A model generated the notes under the pieces. That model was not told the origin of the DNA. It worked only from the letters and a program-made list of their open reading frames with translations, and ran no database searches. Source: Bacillota bacterium (lineage in GTDB: Bacteria > Bacillota_A > Clostridia > Lachnospirales > Bianqueaceae). Taken from it: a stretch of 10,085 bases of DNA. Position 1 is the stretch's first letter; each line of letters starts with the position of its first letter. The stretch lies in contig JAFOIR010000151.1 in NCBI GenBank assembly GCA_017420625.1, positions 1 to 10,085 on the forward strand. Reading direction: 5' to 3'. Shown here piece by piece: positions 1 to 6,719 of the stretch. The position numbers were made by a program, and so were the translations under genes.

Positions 1-18
1 CGTCAGGGAGGAATCATT

Positions 19-1383
19 ATGAGTCAGTCATCCTTAAGTTTTACTGAAGGCAGGATCTTCTCACCTCTGGTCCGTTTTACGCTGCCGGTCCTCGGTGCTT
101 CTTTGCTTCAGACCATGTACGGTGCTGTCGATCTGATGGTCGTCGGCCAGTTTGCGTCAGCAGCAGATGTCTCTGCTGTCAATACCGGGAGCTGGATCAT
201 GATGCTGATCACCTCAGCTGTCATTGGTATCTCCATGGGCTCGACTGTAATCATCGGCCGGCATCTGGGTGCCGGAGAAAAGGAAGAAGCCGGCCATACC
301 ATCGGTGCCAGCATCTGGCTTTTCGGCATCATCGCTGTCATCATGACCCTCATCACCCTCCTTCTGGCACCGCTCATCGTTCGTGTGATGAAAGTGCCGA
401 ATGAATCGGTGGTTCCCTGTTTGTCCTACATCCGTATCTGCGGAGTCGGATTGATCTTTATTATTGCCTTCAATATTCTGGGCAGTATCTTCCGCGGTAT
501 CGGTGATTCGAAAATTCCCTTCTTGTCTGTTGCATTTGCCTGTATATTCAATATCGCCGGAGATCTGCTGCTGACCGGGTTACTGAAAATGGCGACAGTC
601 GGTGCGGCGATAGCAACTGTTGCAGCACAGGCAGTCAGTGTTCTTCTCTCTCTTCTGATCATTCGCAAAAAGACGATGCCCTTTACCTTCGGCCGGGAAC
701 AGATGGCCTTCGATCCGCATCGAATGGGTATTATTTTCAGGCTGGGGGTTCCGCTGGCATTTCAGGATGTACTGGTATCAATCTCTTTCCTGATGATCAC
801 GGCGATCGTCAATTCTCTGGGCGTGATCATCTCTGCCGGTGTTGGCGTGGCTGAAAGGCTCTGCGGCTTCATCATGCTGGTACCCAGTGCTTTTTCACAG
901 GCACTGGCTGCCTTTACAGCGCAGAACATCGGTGCGAAAAAACCTGAGCGAGCAAAAAAAGCATTGCTCTATTCCATGGCCATCTCCTTTTCCATCGATC
1001 TGGTCATGGGCTATCTGTCCTTCTTCCACGGAGATCTTCTGTCAAAGATCTTTTCATCGGATCCGACAGTCGTCGCAGCTTCCGCTGAATATCTGAAAGC
1101 CTATGCCATCGACTGTCTGATGACAGCTTTCATGTTTTGTCTGATCGGGTATTTCAACGGTCTTGGGAAAACGCGGTTTGTTATGATCCAGGGTATCCTG
1201 AGCGCATTTCTGGTTCGCATGCCGGTAGCCTATTTCATGAGCCGTGTTCAGCCTGTTTCCCTGTTTCTGATCGGGCTGGCCGCTCCCGCTGCCACCTTCG
1301 GGGCGCTTCTTCTTTGCATCATCTACCTGATCTATCTGAAAAAGCACAAACGTCACCTTTCCATGCCCAGTGTCCAGACCTGA
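19..1383 (+). CDS. MATE family multidrug/sodium efflux transporter
   Basis: 454 residues, the usual MATE length, and strongly hydrophobic throughout, with alternating hydrophobic blocks that fit about 12 membrane helices. The N-terminal segment has the family layout: a short polar lead, then FTLPVLGASLLQTMYGAVDLMVVGQF at about 20-45, like the helix 1 region of Na+- or H+-coupled MATE exporters. A second copy of this pattern starts near residue 240 (RLGVPLAFQDVLVSISFLM), as expected for the two six-helix halves. By family it should sit in the cytoplasmic membrane and export cationic drugs or metabolites by cation antiport; the substrate cannot be read from sequence. The ATG is chosen because AGGGAGG at 5-11 precedes it by 7 nt. 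Its promoter lies left of the window. No terminator follows, so readthrough into the esterase is possible. Confidence 0.93.
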   Translation: MSQSSLSFTEGRIFSPLVRFTLPVLGASLLQTMYGAVDLMVVGQFASAADVSAVNTGSWIMMLITSAVIGISMGSTVIIGRHLGAGEKEEAGHTIGASIWLFGIIAVIMTLITLLLAPLIVRVMKVPNESVVPCLSYIRICGVGLIFIIAFNILGSIFRGIGDSKIPFLSVAFACIFNIAGDLLLTGLLKMATVGAAIATVAAQAVSVLLSLLIIRKKTMPFTFGREQMAFDPHRMGIIFRLGVPLAFQDVLVSISFLMITAIVNSLGVIISAGVGVAERLCGFIMLVPSAFSQALAAFTAQNIGAKKPERAKKALLYSMAISFSIDLVMGYLSFFHGDLLSKIFSSDPTVVAASAEYLKAYAIDCLMTAFMFCLIGYFNGLGKTRFVMIQGILSAFLVRMPVAYFMSRVQPVSLFLIGLAAPAATFGALLLCIIYLIYLKKHKRHLSMPSVQT

Positions 1384-1389
1384 TTATAC

Positions 1390-1419
1390 TTGTCTAACAG
1401 AGACCGTGTGTGATATACT
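1390..1419 (+). promoter_or_regulatory. Promoter for the esterase-rubrerythrin unit
   Basis: TTGTCT (1390-1395), an 18 nt spacer and TATACT (1414-1419), preceded by TGA, which makes an extended -10. It lies in the 66 nt gap after the MATE gene, 30 nt before the esterase start, with AAAGGAGGA at 1431-1439 as the ribosome binding site. The call rests on sequence match only. Confidence 0.6.
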
Positions 1420-1449
1420 TGTTTCATTCTAAAGGAGGAACGTACCTAA

Positions 1450-2319
1450 ATGATTCATAAAAAAATAAAGATCCGCACCAAAGGATCTTCGGATAATGCC
1501 TATCTTGTCACATACTTTCTGGAATCTTCAGACGAGATTCCGGCTCCGCCCCGTCCCTGTGTTGTGCTTTGCCCGGGCGGCGGCTATGCCTTCACCTCTG
1601 ACCGGGAAGCCGAACCCGTTGCCATGCGTTTTCTTGCCCAGGGGATCCATGTGGTCATCCTGCGCTACAGTGTTGCGCCGGCTGTCTTCCCGACTGCGCT
1701 TCTGGAACTGGGATTGGCAGTCAAATATGTCCGTTCCGTCGCATATGAAAACTTTATTGATCCCGACCGGATCGTGACCATGGGATTCTCTGCAGGTGGT
1801 CATCTCGTTGCCAGCTACGGCAATTTCTGGAGAACGAAACAGGTCGCTGAGCTCCTTGGCCTTTTCCCACAGGATCTGACATCTTCTTCCGTTACAGCCA
1901 TGTCCCGTACCGAGCGGGAGGCTTTTTCAGAAGTACTTCGCCCGAATGCTCAGATTCTGGGTTACCCGGTCATTACCTCCGGCCGCTTTGCTCATCGCGG
2001 CTCCTTTGACAATCTTCTCGGAGAAAGCGCGACGGAAGTTCAGCTGGAACGGCTGTCGCTGGAAAACACCGTCAACGAAAACACACCTGCGACCTTCATC
2101 TGGCATACACAGGCAGATGATGCCGTACCGGTAGAGAACTCTCTGCTCTTTGTAAATGCGCTGCAGGAAGCTCACATCAAGACAGAGTTCCATCTGTTCC
2201 CGAATGGTCCGCATGGTCTTTCCCTTGCGGATAATACGACGAGTGTCAGTGCGCGTCTCATCGACCCGAATGTTGCCGTGTGGATCGACATGGCCGTCCG
2301 GTTCGTCAAAAACCTATAA
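1450..2319 (+). CDS. Alpha/beta-hydrolase esterase (acetyl-esterase / BD-FAE-like)
   Basis: 289 residues with a full alpha/beta-hydrolase signature. The oxyanion-hole segment CPGGGYAF is at 41-48 and the nucleophile elbow GFSAGG at 112-117 (Ser114). The probable acid is Asp223 in [12 protein letters not shown] (a D-x-x-V-P context), and the catalytic His is His255 in PHGLSL. This arrangement matches the carboxylesterases, acetyl-xylan esterases and feruloyl esterases of gut bacteria, which remove acyl groups from plant-derived sugars or small esters. No signal peptide is visible, so it probably acts in the cytosol on imported oligosaccharides or small esters. The start is set by the strong AAAGGAGGA 10 nt upstream. 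The rubrerythrin gene follows after 26 nt. The exact substrate is unknown. Confidence 0.9.
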   Translation: MIHKKIKIRTKGSSDNAYLVTYFLESSDEIPAPPRPCVVLCPGGGYAFTSDREAEPVAMRFLAQGIHVVILRYSVAPAVFPTALLELGLAVKYVRSVAYENFIDPDRIVTMGFSAGGHLVASYGNFWRTKQVAELLGLFPQDLTSSSVTAMSRTEREAFSEVLRPNAQILGYPVITSGRFAHRGSFDNLLGESATEVQLERLSLENTVNENTPATFIWHTQADDAVPVENSLLFVNALQEAHIKTEFHLFPNGPHGLSLADNTTSVSARLIDPNVAVWIDMAVRFVKNL

Positions 2320-2345
2320 AACAATTTCCAAAGGAGGAAAACAAA

Positions 2346-2885
2346 ATGGCTAACAAGTATGCTGGTACCAAGACCGAAAAGAACCTGTGGGAAGCTTTCG
2401 CAGGAGAATCCCAGGCGAGAAACAAATATACCTACTTTGCTTCCGCCGCCAAGAAGGCCGGTTATGAGCAGATCGCTGCCCTGTTCCTGGCTACCGCCGA
2501 AAACGAAAAAGAGCATGCCAAACTGTGGTTCAAAGCCCTGGATGGTATCGGCGATACTCCCGCAAACCTTCTGGCCGCAGCCGAAGGCGAAAATGCAGAG
2601 TGGACCGACATGTATGAAAGAATGGCCAAAGAAGCGGAAGAAGAAGGATTCTTTGACCTGGCCAAACAGTTCCGCGGTGTCGCTGCAATTGAGAAAGCCC
2701 ATGAAGAACGCTATCGCAAACTGCTTGCGAACATCAATGCCGGTGAAGTTTTCGAAAAATCCGGTGTTACGATCTGGGAATGCCGCAACTGCGGTCATAT
2801 CGTCGTAGGCACCAAGGCTCCGGAGGTCTGCCCGGTCTGCAATCATCCTCAGAGCTATTTCGAAGTAAGAAAAGAAAACTATTAA
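2346..2885 (+). CDS. rbr: Rubrerythrin
   Basis: 179 residues in the classical order: an N-terminal four-helix ferritin-like diiron domain, then a C-terminal rubredoxin domain. Likely diiron ligands are Glu21, Glu54, His57, Glu82, Glu85, Glu116 and His119. The rubredoxin iron is held by C146-x2-C149 and C162-x2-C165. By family it reduces hydrogen peroxide to water in the cytosol of anaerobes, taking electrons from NAD(P)H through a rubredoxin-type relay. The reading frame stays open upstream to 2280, but the real start is the ATG at 2346, where MANKYAG begins and which has AAGGAGGAAA (2331-2340) just before it. It probably shares the esterase transcript, and a strong terminator follows. Confidence 0.97.
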   Translation: MANKYAGTKTEKNLWEAFAGESQARNKYTYFASAAKKAGYEQIAALFLATAENEKEHAKLWFKALDGIGDTPANLLAAAEGENAEWTDMYERMAKEAEEEGFFDLAKQFRGVAAIEKAHEERYRKLLANINAGEVFEKSGVTIWECRNCGHIVVGTKAPEVCPVCNHPQSYFEVRKENY

Positions 2886-2903
2886 TTTCATCTACTAAAC
2901 CAT

Positions 2904-2960
2904 GCGCCGTCCGGCGCACATAAAGAAAGGGGAAGCTCGCAAAGCTTCCCCTGTTTTTTT
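2904..2960. terminator. Rho-independent terminator between convergent genes
   Basis: Two hairpins lie in series after rubrerythrin. The first is small and GC-rich (GCGCC 2904-2908 with GGCGC 2913-2917). The second is a 9 bp stem (GGGGAAGCT 2929-2937 with AGCTTCCCC 2943-2951, loop CGCAA), extended by an A-T pair and followed by a seven-T run (2954-2960). This terminates the plus-strand unit. Read in reverse, the same stem is followed by TTTCTTTA, so it may also end the trpS transcript, whose stop is 17 nt away. Confidence 0.9.
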
Positions 2961-2976
2961 GTCCAATCAGATTAAC

Positions 2977-4080
2977 TTATCCTTTCAGGATGGTTTCCCA
3001 TTCCTTAATGATCCGACGATCATCAAAATAGTCGATCGCCATGGCTTTGCGTACTCTGGCCAGCGTCGTGTTGGTCTTTTCAACAGCTTTCATGGTACCG
3101 GTCTGAAGAATATCATAGACCGCATCGATATCGGCTGCCCACTTGGCTCTCTCAGCACGAATCGGGCTGAGCGTCTCTTCCAGAACATTGATCAGGAACT
3201 TCTTGCAGGTACCGTCTCCCAGTCCTCCGCGGCGGTAATGGTCTTTCAGCTCATCCAGACAGCTGTATTCCGGAAGATATTCTTTAAAATGATCATCCGT
3301 GCACAGAGCATCCAGATAGGTAAAAACGACATTACCTTCCGTATGGCCGGGATCCTCGATCCGAAGGTGGGTGGGATCGGTAAACATCTTTTTCTTGACC
3401 TGGCTGGCAACTGTTTTGGAGTCATCGGACAGATAGATGCAGTTGCCCAGCGACTTGCTCATCTTGGCTTTTCCGTCGACACCGGGCAGTCTGCGCTGGG
3501 TTTCATTCTCCGGAATCATCGCTTTGGGCAGAACCAGTGTATCCCCATAGATCTTATTGAACTTTTCAACGATCTCTCTGGTCTGTTCGATCATGGGCAG
3601 CTGATCTTCCCCGACGGGAACCAGCGTTGCATCAAAGGCGGTAATATCCGCAGCCTGGGAAACCGGGTAGGTAAAGAAACCAGCCGGCAGGCCTTCATCC
3701 GCAAATCCACGCATCTGGATTTCAGCCTTAACAGTAGGATTACGGGAAAGGCGGGCAGTTGTCACCAGATTCATATAATAGAATGTCAGCGCATGCAGGG
3801 CCGGCAGTGCTGACTGAACACAGATCGTCGTTTTGGCCGGGTCAAGGCCGACGGAAAGATAGTCCAGCACTACATTGATGATATTGTCACGGATCTTTTT
3901 GGGGTTATCTGCATTGTCCGTAAGCGCCTGATCGTCAGCGATGAGGATATAGATCTCGTCAAATTCGCCGGAATTCTGCAGTTCGACACGCCGTTTCAGC
4001 GATCCGACATAGTGCCCCAGGTGAAGCCTTCCGGTAGGACGGTCGCCCGTCAGGATGATCTTTTTCTGTTTCTGTTCCAT
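2977..4080 (-). CDS. trpS: Tryptophanyl-tRNA synthetase
   Basis: 367 residues, slightly above the common 330-350 for bacterial TrpRS. It is a class Ic synthetase: the HIGH-type signature is HLGH at 20-23 within [18 protein letters not shown], and the KMSKS loop is exact at 206-210. [14 protein letters not shown] at about 157-170 and [10 protein letters not shown] at 113-122 are typical of TrpRS rather than TyrRS. It charges tRNA-Trp with tryptophan using ATP in the cytosol. An AAGGAAG ribosome binding site lies just upstream of the ATG. Unlike many Bacillota trpS genes it cannot have a T-box leader, because only 66 nt separate it from the nitroreductase gene. Confidence 0.97.
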   Translation of the reverse strand: MEQKQKKIILTGDRPTGRLHLGHYVGSLKRRVELQNSGEFDEIYILIADDQALTDNADNPKKIRDNIINVVLDYLSVGLDPAKTTICVQSALPALHALTFYYMNLVTTARLSRNPTVKAEIQMRGFADEGLPAGFFTYPVSQAADITAFDATLVPVGEDQLPMIEQTREIVEKFNKIYGDTLVLPKAMIPENETQRRLPGVDGKAKMSKSLGNCIYLSDDSKTVASQVKKKMFTDPTHLRIEDPGHTEGNVVFTYLDALCTDDHFKEYLPEYSCLDELKDHYRRGGLGDGTCKKFLINVLEETLSPIRAERAKWAADIDAVYDILQTGTMKAVEKTNTTLARVRKAMAIDYFDDRRIIKEWETILKG

Positions 4081-4116
4081 TCTGATTCTTCCTTGTCTAT
4101 CAAACTCGTAAGCAGT

Positions 4117-4145
4117 ATTCTAACATATTTCGAACGCGGAAGCAA
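4117..4145 (-). promoter_or_regulatory. Promoter for trpS
   Basis: On the minus strand: TTGCTT (4145-4140), a 17 nt spacer, and TAGAAT (4122-4117) preceded by TGT, an extended -10. The -35 box abuts the nitroreductase stop codon. This suggests trpS is transcribed independently as well as by possible readthrough. Confidence 0.6.
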
Positions 4146-4146
4146 C

Positions 4147-4818
4147 TCATCTCCAGGTGAAGTTCACATCTGACAGTGCTTCGGAACTTCCGAGCTCAAA
4201 GTGGCATTTGACAATACCAAGATCCAGCTTCAGAAAAACACCGATCTTCGGTATTTCAGCCTTTACCGTATTCCCTTCCTGCCTCAGGTAGAATCTCTGC
4301 TGATTCATCGCCGTGGGTGCCAGCAGCGCCGCCTCAACACCTTTCTGGAACCACTCCGGGCTCTCAGTACTCAGGTTGCTGACTTTTTCTGCCTTTTTGC
4401 TCCGATGCGCTGATCCTTGCGTGCGACCGTATCCCAGACTGATGATGATAACTTCTCTCTCACCTTCACCGATCTTTTCTTTACCACGGCCTTTTCCCAT
4501 CGCTGCCCAGCAGGTATTCAGGCCAAGTTCCTGCGCTTTCAGCACAACTTTCTCTCCGTAATATCCGGCTTTTTCATCCAGATCCGGGGTGTTTTTTCCC
4601 ACAACAGCAATATAGTTATTGGCATTTTCAAATTTCCCGTAATGGGCGATCCGGCTGCTAAAGCATTCCGGCTCGTCATAAAGCACCTGAAGATGGAGAC
4701 CGCTTTCCTCATTGATCGACCGGACGTATTCATTCAATTGATCACGTATTTCCTGCTCGATGGGCATCGCCTTATACTGACGAACGCTGTGCCGTGCTCT
4801 GATCAGTTCCGTATTCAT
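4147..4818 (-). CDS. Nitroreductase family flavoprotein (TM1586-like)
   Basis: 223 residues. The N-terminus IRARHSVRQY (6-15) is the nitroreductase FMN-phosphate-binding signature, with R9, S11 and R13 as the usual contacts. GLNTCWAAMGKG (99-110) and LLAPTAMNQQRF (165-176) match the flavin-binding core. The residue order resembles the TM1586-type branch, in which both halves of the usual dimer core lie in one chain; this is recognition from memory, not a search. By family it is a cytosolic FMN enzyme that reduces quinones, nitro compounds or other electrophiles with NAD(P)H. It has a strong AAAGGAGAGGAG ribosome binding site and lies 18 nt downstream of the ABM gene, clearly cotranscribed. 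The physiological substrate is unknown. Confidence 0.88.
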   Translation of the reverse strand: MNTELIRARHSVRQYKAMPIEQEIRDQLNEYVRSINEESGLHLQVLYDEPECFSSRIAHYGKFENANNYIAVVGKNTPDLDEKAGYYGEKVVLKAQELGLNTCWAAMGKGRGKEKIGEGEREVIIISLGYGRTQGSAHRSKKAEKVSNLSTESPEWFQKGVEAALLAPTAMNQQRFYLRQEGNTVKAEIPKIGVFLKLDLGIVKCHFELGSSEALSDVNFTWR

Positions 4819-4836
4819 CGAAAATCTCCTCTCCTT

Positions 4837-5163
4837 TTAGTGGCGGATATATTTCTCGTCCGCCTCATATGCTTCTGCCGATACAAATCGTTCTGAACGC
4901 ATATGAAGATCATATTTATCTCTGAGTGCGGCAAGTTTCTCCATCATCGGAGAAGCGTGATGGATATCCAGCGCCTGCTGATCACGCCAGGCATCGATGA
5001 GCAGCACGGTTTCCGGGTCGGACAAGGATCGAAAATACTCATATTTCTCATTTCCATCCTCCGCACGGATCGCAGAAACAATTCCGCTTTCTTCCATTTC
5101 TTCAGCAAATTTCAGGGCATTTCCGTTCTCGCCTGTATAGTAGAGATTAATAACCAAACTCAT
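4837..5163 (-). CDS. ABM-domain protein, putative quinol monooxygenase (YgiN-like)
   Basis: 108 residues, the standard size for one antibiotic-biosynthesis-monooxygenase ferredoxin-like barrel. It has the family pattern: a short N-terminal strand (MSLVINLYYT), an amphipathic helix (NALKFAEEME), YEYFRSLSDPETVLLIDAWRDQQALDIHHASPMM over about 41-74, and a final strand. The strand-then-AxxxHxxSP segment around residues 64-72 is the most diagnostic. Members act as small dimeric cofactor-free monooxygenases on quinols or polyphenols, or as heme-binding or stress proteins. It is first gene of a unit with the nitroreductase. AGGGAGGA precedes the ATG at good spacing. Confidence 0.87.
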   Translation of the reverse strand: MSLVINLYYTGENGNALKFAEEMEESGIVSAIRAEDGNEKYEYFRSLSDPETVLLIDAWRDQQALDIHHASPMMEKLAALRDKYDLHMRSERFVSAEAYEADEKYIRH

Positions 5164-5195
5164 TATTTTGTCCTCCCTGGTTGGATTTCTGTTCT

Positions 5196-5224
5196 ATTTT
5201 ACACTTTTTCCTATTTCACTTCAA
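5196..5224 (-). promoter_or_regulatory. Promoter for the ABM-nitroreductase unit
   Basis: On the minus strand: TTGAAG (5224-5219), a 17 nt spacer and TAAAAT (5201-5196), five of six matches to the -10 consensus. It lies about 33 nt upstream of the ABM start and is divergent from the HD-gene promoter. Confidence 0.65.
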
Positions 5225-5259
5225 GCCGTATCCTTCTCCCATTCAGGCAGGTTTGTATC

Positions 5260-5288
5260 TTGCAATCCCTCCGGAGGAATGCTACACT
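5260..5288 (+). promoter_or_regulatory. Promoter for the HD-domain gene
   Basis: TTGCAA (5260-5265), a 17 nt spacer and TACACT (5283-5288), preceded by TGC, an extended -10. It lies 39 nt upstream of the chosen start. The hexamers are imperfect (four of six each), so this is a moderate call. Confidence 0.45.
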
Positions 5289-5326
5289 ATCAGGGCATGA
5301 TTTTTCAGCAGAAAAGAGGAATGTTT

Positions 5327-5905
5327 ATGGAACTGACGTTTGAAAAAGCTAAAGAACTGATTGCGCCGCAAATTACAGAAGAACACCTGATCATTCATTC
5401 TCTGAATGTCTGCTATGCCATGGAGGCTATGGCCAGACATTTTGGTGAAGATCCCGAACACTGGAAAGCGGTCGGTTATCTGCATGATTATGATTATGAG
5501 AAGTATCCTGATGAACATCTGAAACATACCGAAGAACCGCTTCTTAAAGCCGGAGTAGATCCGGAAGATATTCGTGCGATCCTGAGCCATGGCTGGGAGA
5601 TCTGCACAGATGTCAAACCGGAAACACCCATGGAAAAAAGTCTGTTCACGGTGGATGAACTGACTGGCATCGTCCAGGCCTGTGCCCGGATGCGTCCGAA
5701 CGGAATCACGGATCTGGAACTGAAAAGCTTTATGAAGAAAGTTAAAGATAAACGTTTTGCCGCTAAATGCAATCGTGAAACGATCCAGAAAGGCTGTGAT
5801 CTTCTCGGTATGGAAGTATCGGAAGTTTCTGCCATCGTCATCGAAGGCATGAAGATGCATGCTGCTGAGATCGGCCTTCTGGGTACGGCCGTATCTGCTC
5901 CGTAA
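5327..5905 (+). CDS. HD-superfamily hydrolase
   Basis: 192 residues. Metal-binding residues are visible in HD-domain order: His24 (IIHSLNV), His53-Asp54 (YLHDYDYEKYP), His88 (ILSHGWE) and Asp110 (TVDELTG). By family it is a cytosolic metal-dependent phosphohydrolase; the protein is a short stand-alone form of the HDIG/COG2316 type and the substrate (nucleotide or other phosphate ester) is not known. The frame is open from 5168, but that extension is unlike the family and runs through the promoter. ATG 5321 touches the AAGAGGA box (5314-5320), whereas ATG 5327 has 6 nt spacing, so 5327 is preferred. It ends at a strong terminator. Confidence 0.88.
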   Translation: MELTFEKAKELIAPQITEEHLIIHSLNVCYAMEAMARHFGEDPEHWKAVGYLHDYDYEKYPDEHLKHTEEPLLKAGVDPEDIRAILSHGWEICTDVKPETPMEKSLFTVDELTGIVQACARMRPNGITDLELKSFMKKVKDKRFAAKCNRETIQKGCDLLGMEVSEVSAIVIEGMKMHAAEIGLLGTAVSAP

Positions 5906-5924
5906 TCGTATGTTCAAGAAAGAC

Positions 5925-5965
5925 AAGGACCTATGAACAAAATCTTGTTCAAAGGTCCTTTTTTT
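5925..5965. terminator. Terminator hairpin between the HD gene and the ATPase gene
   Basis: A long stem: 5925-5940 pairs with 5945-5960 with one A-A mismatch and a 4 nt loop (AATC), ending in a seven-T run (5959-5965). It terminates the HD gene on the plus strand. It sits only 9 nt beyond the stop of the convergent ATPase gene; in that direction the trailing U-tract is poor, so termination of the minus unit there is less certain. Confidence 0.88.
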
Positions 5966-5973
5966 AGAAAAAA

Positions 5974-6708
5974 TCAGTCATTCAGCATGTAGTAAAGCTT
6001 CTGCAGATCCAGCGGGAACAGATTCGGGATCGATTCTTTCAACTCATCATAAAGATCACGGCGCACACAGGTCATTCGGATCGGCAGTCCAGACAGACGT
6101 GAAAGCTCCTTAGCATAAGCAATGGAAGCCATCACCTCTTCCGGGCTGGTTTCAGGTCCAAGATTCGTATTGTTCACAATACCTGTAAACGGCAAATGGC
6201 AGGCTCCTTCGATCTCAGCGGCAACTTCCAGCGTCGCCTGAGCGCTGCGGGTCAGCGGTCTTGCCTGATTGGCGACCAGAAGCATCTCGTAATTGCCCTC
6301 TTCCAGAATCTCGTCAGTATAGCGGCCAAGTGCCAGTGCACCGCGATCATCTCCGCCGATATCCAGTACCCCGTAAGTTGTACGATCCGCCAGCAGCCCA
6401 TACGTTTCCTTGGGCATCGCAGGAGCGTCGAGGTTCGTACCGGCATACTGAGAAACGATTAGTCGGATACCGGCTTTTTCCAGCCATTCCGCAGAATCCT
6501 GCGTACGAAAGTACGGGTTCACGATATCCAGATCTGCCACAGTCACAGAAGGGGCGGCTGTTCCCTCACCAGATAACGAAGGCGCATGCTTTTTCAGCCA
6601 AAGCGCATAATTCAGCGCAATGTTCGTCTTTCCGCTTCCGTAATGTCCGGCAAAGAGAGTCAGACGCCGGATCGATGACAACTCAGGAAAACTCTTTTTC
6701 TCTTCCAT
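5974..6708 (-). CDS. MinD/CobQ/ParA-like P-loop ATPase
   Basis: 244 residues from ATG 6708. Walker A is GHYGSGKT at 21-28. The switch-like ADLDIVNPYFRTQD is at 58-71, Walker B VLDIGGDD at 114-121, and IVNNTNLG at 177-184 is probably the base-recognition segment. These mark a SIMIBI-class ATPase. There is no membrane-targeting helix, so it is not a cell-division MinD. Start choice: a GTG at 6717 is possible, but TAAGGGTGG (6722-6714) is a ribosome binding site 5 nt before ATG 6708 and overlaps the stop codon of the upstream ligase, so 6708 is preferred. The 11 nt gap shows translational linkage to the ligase. From memory, relatives of this protein sit beside 2-oxoacid:ferredoxin oxidoreductase genes in other anaerobes. 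A role in cluster assembly or in maturing such enzymes is possible but unproven. Confidence 0.85.
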   Translation of the reverse strand: MEEKKSFPELSSIRRLTLFAGHYGSGKTNIALNYALWLKKHAPSLSGEGTAAPSVTVADLDIVNPYFRTQDSAEWLEKAGIRLIVSQYAGTNLDAPAMPKETYGLLADRTTYGVLDIGGDDRGALALGRYTDEILEEGNYEMLLVANQARPLTRSAQATLEVAAEIEGACHLPFTGIVNNTNLGPETSPEEVMASIAYAKELSRLSGLPIRMTCVRRDLYDELKESIPNLFPLDLQKLYYMLND

Positions 6709-6719
6709 CCGTTCCACCC

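Noticed and set aside
2280..2345. Upstream extension of rubrerythrin overlapping the esterase end
   Set aside because: The family begins at MANKYAG, and a strong AAGGAGGAAA sits directly before that ATG.
2902..3813. Long plus-strand open frame of 303 codons
   Set aside because: It is antisense to trpS, whose synthetase motifs are unmistakable. The translation has no recognisable domain and begins in the terminator region.
5168..5326. Upstream extension of the HD protein to a start at 5168
   Set aside because: The extension overlaps the divergent promoters and lacks a ribosome binding site. The well-spaced AAGAGGA before 5327 decides the start.
5282..5926. Minus-strand open frame of 214 codons opposite the HD gene
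   Set aside because: The HD gene has intact metal-binding motifs, a ribosome binding site and a terminator. The opposite frame has none of these and crosses the terminator hairpin.
6709..6717. GTG start for the ATPase at 6717
   Set aside because: It would sit inside the best ribosome binding site (AAGGGTGG), leaving it no spacing; the ATG at 6708 is 5 nt behind that site.
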